A program made the translations under genes and the position numbers. This document shows positions 1 to 5,312 of a DNA stretch of 7,666 nucleotides, piece by piece; positions within the stretch are counted from its first letter, which is position 1; each line of letters begins with the position of its first letter. Below the pieces are notes generated by a model that was not told the origin of the DNA, did no database searches, and saw only the letters and a list, made by a program, of their open reading frames with translations. Source of the DNA: SIG469 sp964384255 (GTDB lineage Bacteria > Bacillota > Clostridia > Oscillospirales > Oscillospiraceae); contig CAYLKH010000085.1 of assembly GCA_964384255.1 (NCBI GenBank), positions 1 through 7,666 of the forward strand. The letters run 5' to 3'.

Positions 1-30
1 TGTGAACTTTGCTGTTTTCTTGTTTTCCAC
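1..30 (-). CDS. Possible start of a second permease or other downstream gene (first 10 codons only)
   Basis: On the reverse strand a GTG at positions 28-30 is preceded by AAGGGGG (39-45) with an 8-nt spacer, a good Shine-Dalgarno arrangement. The codons in view read (M)ENKKTAKFT, a charged N-terminus like that of a membrane permease before its first helix. It would overlap the end of the first permease in another frame. CUT2 operons in Clostridia often encode two permeases in tandem, which is the basis for the guess. With 30 nt visible, nothing more can be said. Confidence 0.35.
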   Translation of the reverse strand, partial: MENKKTAKFT

Positions 31-1001
31 AGCGTTTTCCCCCTTTCACTGAATACGTCGGATGCCAGAGCGATAAGCAGTATAACGCCCATGACCATCC
101 ATTGCAAATACTGGTCAAAGCCAAGGAAGGTAAATCCCGAGGTGGCGAACCCAATGAACAGGAAACCCACCACAGAACCGAGGATACTGCCCTTGCCGCC
201 CAGAATGCTTGTTCCGCCCAGGACCACGGCCAGGATAATATCCATCTCCTTACCGGTGGCCGCCTGAGGGTTGGCAGAAACGGAGCGGGCAATAAGCACC
301 ACCGCCGCTATGGCGCAGCAAAGGCCGCAGATGATATAGGTGCCTGCTGTAGTGGAGCGGGTGCGGATGCCGGAAAATCTGGAGGCCGTCAGGTTGCCGC
401 CGATGGCATATATCCGCTGGCCAAAGACTGTACGTTTGGTGACGAAATGGCAAACCAGTACCACTACCAGCATGATGATGACCGGTACCGGGATAACGCC
501 GAAAAGGGAGCCGGTGCCTATCCAGTCAAACAGCGCCGAATCGCAGCGAACGGTATGGCCGGAAGCCAGTATCAGCGCCAGAGCGCCGTAGATCGAGCTG
601 GTACCCAGCGTGGTGATAAAGGCGTTGAGCTTCAGTCCGCTGACGAAGAAACCGTTGATAAAGCCGCAGAGTATTCCCAGCAGCAGGGTGACGGGTATGG
701 CCCAGTTACCAATAGTGAGGCTCATTTTTGCGCAGAGGACAGTGAGCATGGTCAACTGGGAGCCTACGGAAAGGTCAATGTTGCCCGTAAGAATGACCAT
801 GGTCATGCCGCAGGCTATGATACCGATATAGGTCTGCTGGCGGAATATCTGGATGATATTGGTCCAGGTAAGGAACTTACCGCCGGAGATGGAAGGAGCC
901 AGGATAGAAACCACAATAACGAACAGTATCAACGCCAAAAATACGCCGCTGCCGTTAAGGGCCTTGAATCTGGTCCAAAGCTGACTTATCCTGTTTTTCA
1001 T
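1..1001 (-). CDS. CUT2-type sugar ABC transporter permease (3' end cut by window)
   Basis: Integral membrane permease that would form the sugar channel with the ATPase encoded just upstream. My translation of the reverse strand gives 333 residues with no stop before the window edge, so the C-terminus is missing. The family is usually about 310-350 residues, so little is lost. Several hydrophobic helices are visible, for example residues 18-36, 57-72, 101-120, 167-186 and 219-238. Family hallmarks are TGNIDLSVGS (72-81), NAFITTLGTSS (126-136), YAIGGNLTASRFSGI (198-212) and VVLGGTSILGGKGSILGS (259-276), all typical of RbsC/XylH/MglC-type permeases. The ATG at 999-1001 overlaps the ATPase stop as TGATG. 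A perfect AGGAGG (1011-1016) lies 9 nt upstream, inside the ATPase's last codons, which fixes the start and implies translational coupling. Which sugar is carried cannot be read from the sequence. Confidence 0.95.
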   Translation of the reverse strand, partial: MKNRISQLWTRFKALNGSGVFLALILFVIVVSILAPSISGGKFLTWTNIIQIFRQQTYIGIIACGMTMVILTGNIDLSVGSQLTMLTVLCAKMSLTIGNWAIPVTLLLGILCGFINGFFVSGLKLNAFITTLGTSSIYGALALILASGHTVRCDSALFDWIGTGSLFGVIPVPVIIMLVVVLVCHFVTKRTVFGQRIYAIGGNLTASRFSGIRTRSTTAGTYIICGLCCAIAAVVLIARSVSANPQAATGKEMDIILAVVLGGTSILGGKGSILGSVVGFLFIGFATSGFTFLGFDQYLQWMVMGVILLIALASDVFSERGKTLWKTRKQQSS

Positions 1002-2518
1002 CAGGCCACTCCTCCTTTGCTGGCTGTTTTGCCCAGCGCTGCCGCCAGAATAGTGGTGTTTTCAAGGCCCTTCATATCCATATCCGCAGTGAGGCTGCCT
1101 TCGCAGATGGTGATAACCCGGTCGCAAACGCCCATTATCTCCTCGATCTCGGAGGACACCATCACTACAGCCACGCCCTGCCGGGCCAGATCGCTGAGAA
1201 GGCCGTATATTTCGGATTTGGAACCTACGTCGATACCGCGGGTAGGTTCGTCCACTATAAGGATCTTGGGCTCGGTCATGAGCCACTTGGCCAAAACCAC
1301 CTTCTGCTGGTTGCCGCCGGAGAGGTTTCCGGCCAGCTGAGTTACAGAGGGAGTTTTGATGGAGATGCTGTCGACATAGCTTTCGGCTACACTGGCCTGC
1401 TTTTTCCGGTCGACGACCCCCAGCCTGCTGATTTTGGGGAGCCTGACCAGAGTCATATTAAGCAAAATGGAAAGCCGGAGCATAAGGCCCTCTTTTTTCC
1501 GGTCCTCGGTGCAGAAACCGATACCGGCGTCAATAGCCGCCGCAGGGCTGCCGGGCCGGAGCTTTTTGCCCTCGACTATGACTTCGCCGCTGTTATAGCG
1601 GTCAACACCGAATATGGCGCGCATGATCTCGGACCTTCCGGCACCCACCAGACCAAAGAAGCCCAGTATCTCGCCCTTGCGGACAGAGAAGGAGATGTCC
1701 CGGAACACTCCGTCGCGGGTAAGGCCATTGACCTCAAGCACGGTTTCGCCCAGCTGAGCAGGAGCCTTCTGATACAGGTTTTCCAGGCTGCGGCCTATCA
1801 TGTGGGCAATAAGCTCGTCCTGAGTGGTGTCGTTTTTGTCCATGGTGATGATATTCTGGCCGTCACGGATCACGGTGATACGATCGGCCAGATACATGAC
1901 CTCGTCCAGCTTGTGAGAAATGTAGACGATGGCGATGTTCATCCCGGTCAGTTTTTTAATAAGCTTGAAAAGAGTATCAGTCTCTTTCTCGCTGAGGGAC
2001 GAGGTGGGTTCATCCATAATAATGCACCGGGCGTTACGGGTCAGGGCGCGACCGATCTCGATCATCTGCTGCTGACCGACGGACAGCTCACCTGCCATGG
2101 TCTTTGGGGTGATAGCGCCGTCAACGTCCAGCTCTTTGAGGATATCTTCTGTACGGGAATATAGTGTCTTATAATCAATAAGACCGTTTTTTGTGGGGAG
2201 ATTGCCAATAAACAGGTTTTGAGCAACATCCAACTGGGGCGCAATAGACAGCTCCTGATACACGCAGGACACGCCCAGGGAAATGCCCTCGGCCGTGGAA
2301 CTGATGCTTATGGGCTTGCCGTCAATTATGTACTGCCCGGCATCCTGACTGTGAGCTCCGGTCATTACCTTGATAAGGGTAGACTTGCCTGCGCCGTTTT
2401 CGCCGCAAAGGGCGTGGACCTCGCCCTCGCGAATGTCGAAATTGACATCAGACAGAGCCTTTACACCCGGAAATATCTTGGTTATGCCCCGAAGCTCGAT
2501 AAAGGTTTCGCCTTGCAT
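1001..2518 (-). CDS. CUT2-type sugar ABC transporter ATP-binding protein (RbsA/MglA/XylG family)
   Basis: Cytoplasmic ATPase of 505 residues, the usual family size, with two fused nucleotide-binding domains that power import of a simple sugar. Domain 1 has Walker A GENGAGKST (39-47), Q-loop Gln88, signature LSVGQQQ (145-151), Walker B CIIMDEP (165-171) and H-loop His202. Domain 2 has a degenerate Walker A, GLVGAGRSE (289-297), where Arg295 replaces the catalytic Lys. It also has signature LSGGNQQ (399-405), Walker B ILIVDEP (419-425), and Ser456 in place of the H-loop His. This asymmetry, with only one fully competent site, is normal for the family. The ATG at 2516-2518 has AGGAGG 6 nt upstream (2525-2530 on the plus strand). 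It is the first gene of a leftward operon and its TGA overlaps the permease ATG. The specific sugar (ribose, galactose, xylose or another) cannot be assigned, so no symbol is given. Confidence 0.97.
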   Translation of the reverse strand: MQGETFIELRGITKIFPGVKALSDVNFDIREGEVHALCGENGAGKSTLIKVMTGAHSQDAGQYIIDGKPISISSTAEGISLGVSCVYQELSIAPQLDVAQNLFIGNLPTKNGLIDYKTLYSRTEDILKELDVDGAITPKTMAGELSVGQQQMIEIGRALTRNARCIIMDEPTSSLSEKETDTLFKLIKKLTGMNIAIVYISHKLDEVMYLADRITVIRDGQNIITMDKNDTTQDELIAHMIGRSLENLYQKAPAQLGETVLEVNGLTRDGVFRDISFSVRKGEILGFFGLVGAGRSEIMRAIFGVDRYNSGEVIVEGKKLRPGSPAAAIDAGIGFCTEDRKKEGLMLRLSILLNMTLVRLPKISRLGVVDRKKQASVAESYVDSISIKTPSVTQLAGNLSGGNQQKVVLAKWLMTEPKILIVDEPTRGIDVGSKSEIYGLLSDLARQGVAVVMVSSEIEEIMGVCDRVITICEGSLTADMDMKGLENTTILAAALGKTASKGGVA

Positions 2519-2576
2519 ATCAAGCCTCCTAACTGACTAAATCCGTTTAATTTGTTTTCCTAACTATCTTTGCCTG

Positions 2577-2605
2577 ATTATATCTCAGTTTTATAAAAAC
2601 GTCAA
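2577..2605 (-). promoter_or_regulatory. Sigma-A promoter for the leftward sugar ABC operon
   Basis: Read on the reverse strand: -35 TTGACG (2600-2605), a 17-nt spacer, and -10 TATAAT (2577-2582). This is one mismatch from consensus with ideal spacing. The predicted start near 2570 leaves a leader of about 50 nt before the ATG at 2518. The leader contains the octamer AGTTAGGA twice (2558-2565 and 2527-2534). Only the second copy is extended to AGGAGG and placed to serve a start codon. Confidence 0.85.
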
Positions 2606-2656
2606 CCTTGACATTGTTCCGATGGCGCTTCGCAGCCATTTGCTCCGGCGGCAGGA

Positions 2657-2679
2657 ACGGACCGTTTTTGATACGCTGA
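2657..2679 (+). repeat. Imperfect direct repeat, copy 1
   Basis: A 23-nt stretch starting ACGGACCG and ending ATACGCTGA, matching 2798-2819 at 20 of 23 aligned positions including one deleted T. It lies between the two divergent promoters. Its left end forms the dyad AACGG-A-CCGTT (2656-2666). Confidence 0.55.
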
Positions 2680-2707
2680 GCATAAATCAACTTTTGTTTC
2701 AAACCCA

Positions 2708-2735
2708 TTGACTTTGTCCGGGCAGGGAGTATAAT
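2708..2735 (+). promoter_or_regulatory. Sigma-A promoter for the rightward small-gene cassette
   Basis: TTGACT (2708-2713), a 16-nt spacer, and a perfect TATAAT (2730-2735). The predicted start point near 2742 gives a leader of about 110 nt before the ATG at 2852, unusually long for a simple unit. The leader begins almost exactly at the large palindrome at 2744-2769. Confidence 0.8.
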
Positions 2736-2743
2736 AGAACCAC

Positions 2744-2769
2744 CGTTTCGTAATATATATTACAAAACG
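2744..2769. promoter_or_regulatory. 26-bp near-perfect palindrome at the start of the rightward leader
   Basis: The left half CGTTTCGTAATAT and the right half ATATTACAAAACG are reverse complements at 12 of 13 positions. The central 14 bp (2750-2763) are perfectly symmetric. The site begins about 8 nt after the -10 box, a classic place for a repressor operator. As RNA it would form a long hairpin at the 5' end of the transcript. A second dyad, CAAAACG-TG-CGTTTTG (2763-2778), shares the right arm, so CGTTTYG occurs three times in alternating orientation. Confidence 0.7.
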
Positions 2770-2788
2770 TGCGTTTTGAGACTGCCAT

Positions 2789-2809
2789 AATAGTCCAACG
2801 GACTGTTTT
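2789..2809 (+). promoter_or_regulatory. Leader hairpin followed by TTTT (attenuator-like)
   Basis: AGTCC (2792-2796) pairs perfectly with GGACT (2800-2804) around an AAC loop. With one G-U wobble the stem extends to 2789-2807. The run of four Ts at 2806-2809 overlaps the extended stem. The shape recalls a weak intrinsic terminator inside the 5' leader, but the stem is short and the T-run brief, so termination is uncertain. Confidence 0.35.
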
Positions 2810-2819
2810 GACACGCTGA
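2798..2819 (+). repeat. Imperfect direct repeat, copy 2
   Basis: A 22-nt partner of the copy at 2657-2679, with the shared core ACGGAC-Y-GTTTT and ACGCTGA. This copy contains TTGACA (2808-2813), a perfect -35 hexamer, but has no properly spaced -10 that would leave the ribosome binding site in the transcript. The pair may be two regulator sites or a decayed promoter duplication. Confidence 0.55.
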
Positions 2820-2851
2820 ATCTATATATAATATAAAGGAGTCGAAACTTA

Positions 2852-3295
2852 ATGACCGGATCACTCTGCGGCGCGAACTGCGCCGAATGTCCATCGAAAG
2901 AAGCCTGTCCCGGCTGCGCCGAGACAAATGGCTGCCCCTTCGGCAGGCAGTGCTTTGTGGCAAAATACATATTGACCGGCGGGATAGAAAGCTATCAGGC
3001 GTTCAAGCAGGGACTGATGGACGAAATCAACGGGCTGAGCATTGACGGAATGGAAATGGTCACGGAGCTGTATCCGCTGGTGGGCAGTTTTGTCAATCTG
3101 GAATATCCCGTTCCCGGAGGTACGGTAAAGTTCCTGAAGGATGACGAGGTCTATCTGGGGGCGCAGGTCAGGAACCTCTTTGACGACAGCGGCAAAAGCT
3201 GCTTTGGCGTCATCGCCCGGGAGAGCTTTGTGCTGGTGTGTGAATACGGCGAATACTGCGCAAATCCCGAGATAGTGGTTTATAAAAGAAGATGA
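2852..3295 (+). CDS. Cysteine-rich DUF3795-like protein
   Basis: A 147-residue soluble protein without signal peptide or membrane helix. The first 34 residues carry seven cysteines (6, 10, 13, 19, 22, 28, 34) in a C-x3-C-x2-C-x5-C-x2-C pattern plus CPF and CF. This resembles the N-terminal metal-binding-like cluster of DUF3795 proteins and probably binds Zn or an Fe-S cluster. Residues 40-147 are a mixed alpha/beta region with TELYPLVGSFVNLEYPVPGG (71-90) and a conserved-looking C-terminus, LVCEYGEYCANPEIVVYKRR (128-147), with Cys130 and Cys136. The AAAGGAG at 2835-2841 fixes the ATG 10 nt downstream. It is the first gene of the cassette and its TGA overlaps the next ATG as ATGA. The function of this family is unknown to me, and the family call rests on recalled resemblance. 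Confidence 0.85.
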   Translation: MTGSLCGANCAECPSKEACPGCAETNGCPFGRQCFVAKYILTGGIESYQAFKQGLMDEINGLSIDGMEMVTELYPLVGSFVNLEYPVPGGTVKFLKDDEVYLGAQVRNLFDDSGKSCFGVIARESFVLVCEYGEYCANPEIVVYKRR

Positions 3296-3666
3296 AACCG
3301 GTTATCCATCGGGGATCTCTGTCGGCGCTGCTTATCCTGCTTATTGCCATAGCGGGATGCTCGGTCCGGAGCTTTGACGGAACCGCGATTTCAGACAATA
3401 ACAGCTTCAGGCTGGACTATTCCCTGCTGGACCGCCGGGAAGAGGCGTTTATCACCATGGTGGCGGGGGATACTCTCCAGGTATCCGTCGCGCAGGATGC
3501 AGGGTGCGTTGATATGACCGTCGGCATCGACGGGCAGGAGCCGATCTATCAGGGAAACGGCCTTACAGACATGGAGTTTACGCTGAATATTTCGGAATTC
3601 GGGTCATATCACATAACCGTTACAGGCCACGACGCCTGCGGCAGTGTCGTTTGTCAAACACACTGA
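3292..3666 (+). CDS. Small secreted lipoprotein of unknown function
   Basis: A 124-residue protein with a type II signal peptide: basic start MKPVIHR, hydrophobic stretch 9-20, and lipobox ending IAGC with Cys23 as the lipidated residue. The mature part (about 100 residues) is predicted from pattern to be a small beta-sandwich: alternating segments such as DTLQVSVAQ (60-68), DMTVGIDGQE (74-83), MEFTLNIS (94-101) and YHITVTGHDA (106-115). Similar small lipoproteins with an 'EPIYQGNG' strand and a 'VTGH.A.GSV' end seem to recur in Clostridia, but I cannot name a function. Cys72, Cys116 and Cys121 could form a disulfide. The start overlaps the previous stop by 4 nt with only a weak purine-rich ribosome site, so translation is probably coupled. 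The C-terminus (VVCQTH) departs from the SVSF-like ending I would expect, which might reflect a small indel. Confidence 0.8.
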   Translation: MKPVIHRGSLSALLILLIAIAGCSVRSFDGTAISDNNSFRLDYSLLDRREEAFITMVAGDTLQVSVAQDAGCVDMTVGIDGQEPIYQGNGLTDMEFTLNISEFGSYHITVTGHDACGSVVCQTH

Positions 3667-3709
3667 CCGTCACCACGGCGGGCTATCAAAAAATCAGGAG
3701 GATATTGCT

Positions 3710-3901
3710 ATGAAAAATGAGGTTTTGCAGAGACTGCTTGCTGTGGCAGGCATAGGCCTGTGTATTGGGGGGATAATTTTCCTGTGTCTGTCCCTGTTTG
3801 GATACGAAAACCCATGGACTCTGCCAGCCGCTTTGGTCTGCGTTGCGCTGTCCACGCTGTTTCAGATAATTTTCAGGCAGGGGAACAGCAAAGATGAGTA
3901 A
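3710..3901 (+). CDS. Small two-helix membrane protein
   Basis: A 63-residue protein with two predicted membrane helices, about residues 9-30 (LLAVAGIGLCIGGIIFLCLSLF) and 36-55, joined by a short GYENPWT turn. It ends in a polar tail, RQGNSKDE. The ATG at 3710 is chosen because a perfect AGGAGG sits at 3696-3701 with an 8-nt spacer. An upstream in-frame GTG at 3644 would add 22 unrelated polar residues overlapping the previous gene and has no comparable ribosome site. It starts 43 nt after the lipoprotein gene and overlaps the next gene by 8 nt. No family was recognised. Its size and place fit an accessory or anchoring membrane protein, but that is only a guess. Confidence 0.75.
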   Translation: MKNEVLQRLLAVAGIGLCIGGIIFLCLSLFGYENPWTLPAALVCVALSTLFQIIFRQGNSKDE

Positions 3902-4109
3902 ATACGACGGCCTTTGGAGCTATATCAGCGACTGCGGGAAAGGCAGTCTCACCCTGACCTTTGATGAGATTGGCAGTATCGCCGGCGTCCCCATTGACCA
4001 CTCTTTTCTGCGGTACAAAAAGGAGCTGGCAGAATACGGCTATGAGGTCAGAAAAATATCTATGAAGGAACAGAAGGTGACTTTTGAAAAATGCAAAACA
4101 GAACCCTGA
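3894..4109 (+). CDS. Small DUF7662-like protein
   Basis: A 71-residue soluble protein. It starts MSKYDGLWSYI and continues with SLTLTFDEIGSIAGVPIDHSFLRYKKE (18-44), a pattern I recall from small bacterial proteins of the DUF7662 type ('KYDPLWEYL...LTLTFDEIE.I.G.P'). The arrangement suggests a helix, a short strand/helix pair and a C-terminal strand, possibly a small winged-helix-like or beta fold. The function is unknown. AGGGG at 3879-3883 sits 10 nt before the ATG. The first 8 nt overlap the previous gene and the last 19 nt overlap the hydrolase gene, so these three are probably translated as a coupled set. Confidence 0.75.
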   Translation: MSKYDGLWSYISDCGKGSLTLTFDEIGSIAGVPIDHSFLRYKKELAEYGYEVRKISMKEQKVTFEKCKTEP

Positions 4110-4717
4110 TTTTATATATCCACGGCAAGGGCGGCACGGCGGAAGAAGCCGAACATTATAAGCCCCTGTTTCCCGGCTGCCATGTAGTGGGGCTTGACTA
4201 TACCGCCGACACTCCCTGGGACGCGAAAACTGAGTTTCCTGCTGCTTTTGCAGAGCTTTCGGCGGGATATGGCCCCGTTATTCTGATAGCCAACAGCATC
4301 GGAGCGTATTTTTCCATGTGCGCCCTGCCTCAGGAAACGATCGCAAAGGCATATTTCATCTCCCCCATCGTGGATATGGAAAAGCTGATTTGCAGCATGA
4401 TGGTCTGGGCCAATGTGACCGAAGACGAGCTGAGGGAAAAAGGGACGGTAGAAACGACCTTTGGCGAAACGCTGTCCTGGGAATATCTCAGCTACGTCCG
4501 CAGTCACCCGATTAATTGGACTGTACCTGTCGAAATTCTCTACGGCGGGCAGGACGATCTGACCGACCGGGGAACCGTCACCGCCTTTGCAAACGCTCAC
4601 AACCGGGCATTGACCATAATGGAGGACGGCGAGCATTGGTTCCATACGCCGGAACAGATGGCGTTTCTGGACGCGTGGCTAATGAGCTGTGAAAACGCAG
4701 AAAGAAAAGATTTGTGA
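4091..4717 (+). CDS. Alpha/beta-hydrolase family protein (putative serine hydrolase)
   Basis: A 208-residue cytoplasmic enzyme with a compact alpha/beta-hydrolase fold. It begins with strand LILYIHGKGGTAEEA (6-20), where HGKGG supplies the oxyanion region. The nucleophile elbow is VILIANSIGAY (63-73) with Ser69. The usual G-x-S-x-G is altered to A-N-S-I-G. The acid is probably Asp155 or Asp156 in ILYGGQDDL (149-157), and the base is His182 in EDGEHWFHTPEQM (178-190). The triad order matches the family. A lid-like helical part lies around 95-135. The substrate cannot be deduced; small acyl-ester or peptide-like substrates are typical of related YdeN/RBBP9-size hydrolases. Start choice: AAGGTGA (4074-4080) 10 nt upstream of the ATG, with a 19-nt overlap with the preceding gene. 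A gap of 39 nt follows before the next gene. Confidence 0.88.
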   Translation: MQNRTLILYIHGKGGTAEEAEHYKPLFPGCHVVGLDYTADTPWDAKTEFPAAFAELSAGYGPVILIANSIGAYFSMCALPQETIAKAYFISPIVDMEKLICSMMVWANVTEDELREKGTVETTFGETLSWEYLSYVRSHPINWTVPVEILYGGQDDLTDRGTVTAFANAHNRALTIMEDGEHWFHTPEQMAFLDAWLMSCENAERKDL

Positions 4718-4756
4718 TAAATACTGAACACCCATAATGGAGGTCATGGAGCAACA

Positions 4757-5188
4757 ATGTGGAACACATTATATAACGCCGCTGTACGGGTGCAAAACAG
4801 CAGAACGATCTCGCCCTTTATAGAGGCCGGTGGTGTTGCGGCGGCCATATTGACAAAGGCCGGAAATATCTATGTGGGCGTTTGTATCGACACCGCGTCC
4901 ACCCTGGGAATGTGTGCCGAAAGAAACGCCATCGCCAATATGATAACCAATGGAGAAAGCCGGATAGATAAGGTCGTTGCCGTCATGCCGGACGGCAGGG
5001 TCGGTTCTCCCTGCGGCGCCTGCCGGGAGTATATGATGCAGCTGGATAAGGACAGCGGCGATATCGAGATCCTTCTGGACCTCGAAACCCAAAAGACCGT
5101 GCGTCTGCGGGAACTGATCCCCGACTGGTGGGGAACAGAGCGGTTTGCTGAGCAGGTCAACACCGTTCAGTCCGCCGGATCGGAATAG
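4757..5188 (+). CDS. Cytidine deaminase-fold enzyme (Cdd / blasticidin-S-deaminase-like)
   Basis: A 143-residue zinc hydrolase, close to the usual 130-140 of homotetrameric cytidine deaminases. Zinc site: Cys53 in MCAERNAI (52-59) with Glu55 as proton shuttle, and Cys86 and Cys89 in PCGACRE (85-91). The C-terminal LRELIPDWWG (117-126) matches the 'RELLP' end common to Cdd and blasticidin-S deaminase. The nucleoside-binding segment is atypical. Where Bacillus-type Cdd has N-x-E-N-A-S-Y, this protein has Cys43, Asp45 and then TAST, so the ribose-contacting Asn and Glu are changed. It may deaminate cytidine/deoxycytidine for salvage or act on another aminopyrimidine or aminated nucleoside. Start: GGAG at 4748-4751, with a further GGAGGT at 4739-4744. 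It follows the hydrolase by 39 nt on the same strand and is probably the last gene of the cassette, because a new promoter follows. Confidence 0.88.
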   Translation: MWNTLYNAAVRVQNSRTISPFIEAGGVAAAILTKAGNIYVGVCIDTASTLGMCAERNAIANMITNGESRIDKVVAVMPDGRVGSPCGACREYMMQLDKDSGDIEILLDLETQKTVRLRELIPDWWGTERFAEQVNTVQSAGSE

Positions 5189-5257
5189 AATTGCGATCGG
5201 AACTCTGTTCAGATAGTGACCGACACAGAAATGACATATGAAATCGATATAATTATC

Positions 5258-5285
5258 TTGACACTGCACCTGGTGAATATATTAT
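5258..5285 (+). promoter_or_regulatory. Sigma-A promoter for the large lipoprotein gene
   Basis: A perfect -35 TTGACA (5258-5263), a 16-nt spacer, and -10 TATTAT (5280-5285). The start point would fall near 5292, giving a leader of about 20 nt, just enough to include the AGGAG at 5301-5305, 7 nt before the ATG at 5313. The spacer contains the small dyad CACC-T-GGTG (5267-5275). This makes the downstream gene a separate transcription unit from the cassette. Confidence 0.75.
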
Positions 5286-5312
5286 CCTGTAGTCACAGAA
5301 AGGAGAGTTCAT

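Larger units (their letters stand above)
2519..2851. other. Divergent intergenic control region (333 bp, no gene)
   Basis: No credible coding region was found here. The region separates the leftward ABC operon from the rightward small-gene cassette and carries one strong promoter in each direction, with about 100 bp between their -35 boxes (2605 and 2708). That gap contains a small dyad at 2622-2639, with ATGGCGC facing GC-A-GCCAT around a TTC loop; it has no T-run, so it is not a terminator. Other dyads and repeats are listed separately. Confidence 0.8.

Noticed and set aside
9..1340. 443-codon open frame on the plus strand opposite the permease and ATPase
   Set aside because: It runs antisense to two well-supported transporter genes, is low in hydrophobic order and rich in Gln/His/Asp/Gly, and resembles no family. 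It is a shadow of the real genes' codon usage.
2622..2639. Hairpin between the divergent promoters as a transcription terminator
   Set aside because: It has no T-run on either strand, and no transcript is expected to end there.
2808..2837. Second rightward promoter: TTGACA (2808-2813) with TATAAT (2827-2832) or TATAAA (2832-2837)
   Set aside because: The spacer is 13 nt for TATAAT (too short) or 18 nt for TATAAA. The latter would start transcription after the AAAGGAG ribosome site of the gene it should serve.
2602..2970. 122-codon minus-strand open frame across the intergenic region and the cysteine-rich gene
   Set aside because: It crosses both promoters and overlaps a convincing plus-strand gene. 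It has no ribosome site and no recognisable domain.
3644..3709. Upstream GTG start for the two-helix protein, adding 22 residues
   Set aside because: The perfect AGGAGG 8 nt before the ATG at 3710 fits far better, and the added residues are polar and overlap the lipoprotein gene.
5178..5202. GATCGGAA occurring twice (5178-5185 and 5195-5202)
   Set aside because: Only 8 nt, with one copy inside the deaminase gene's end. It is not distinguishable from chance.
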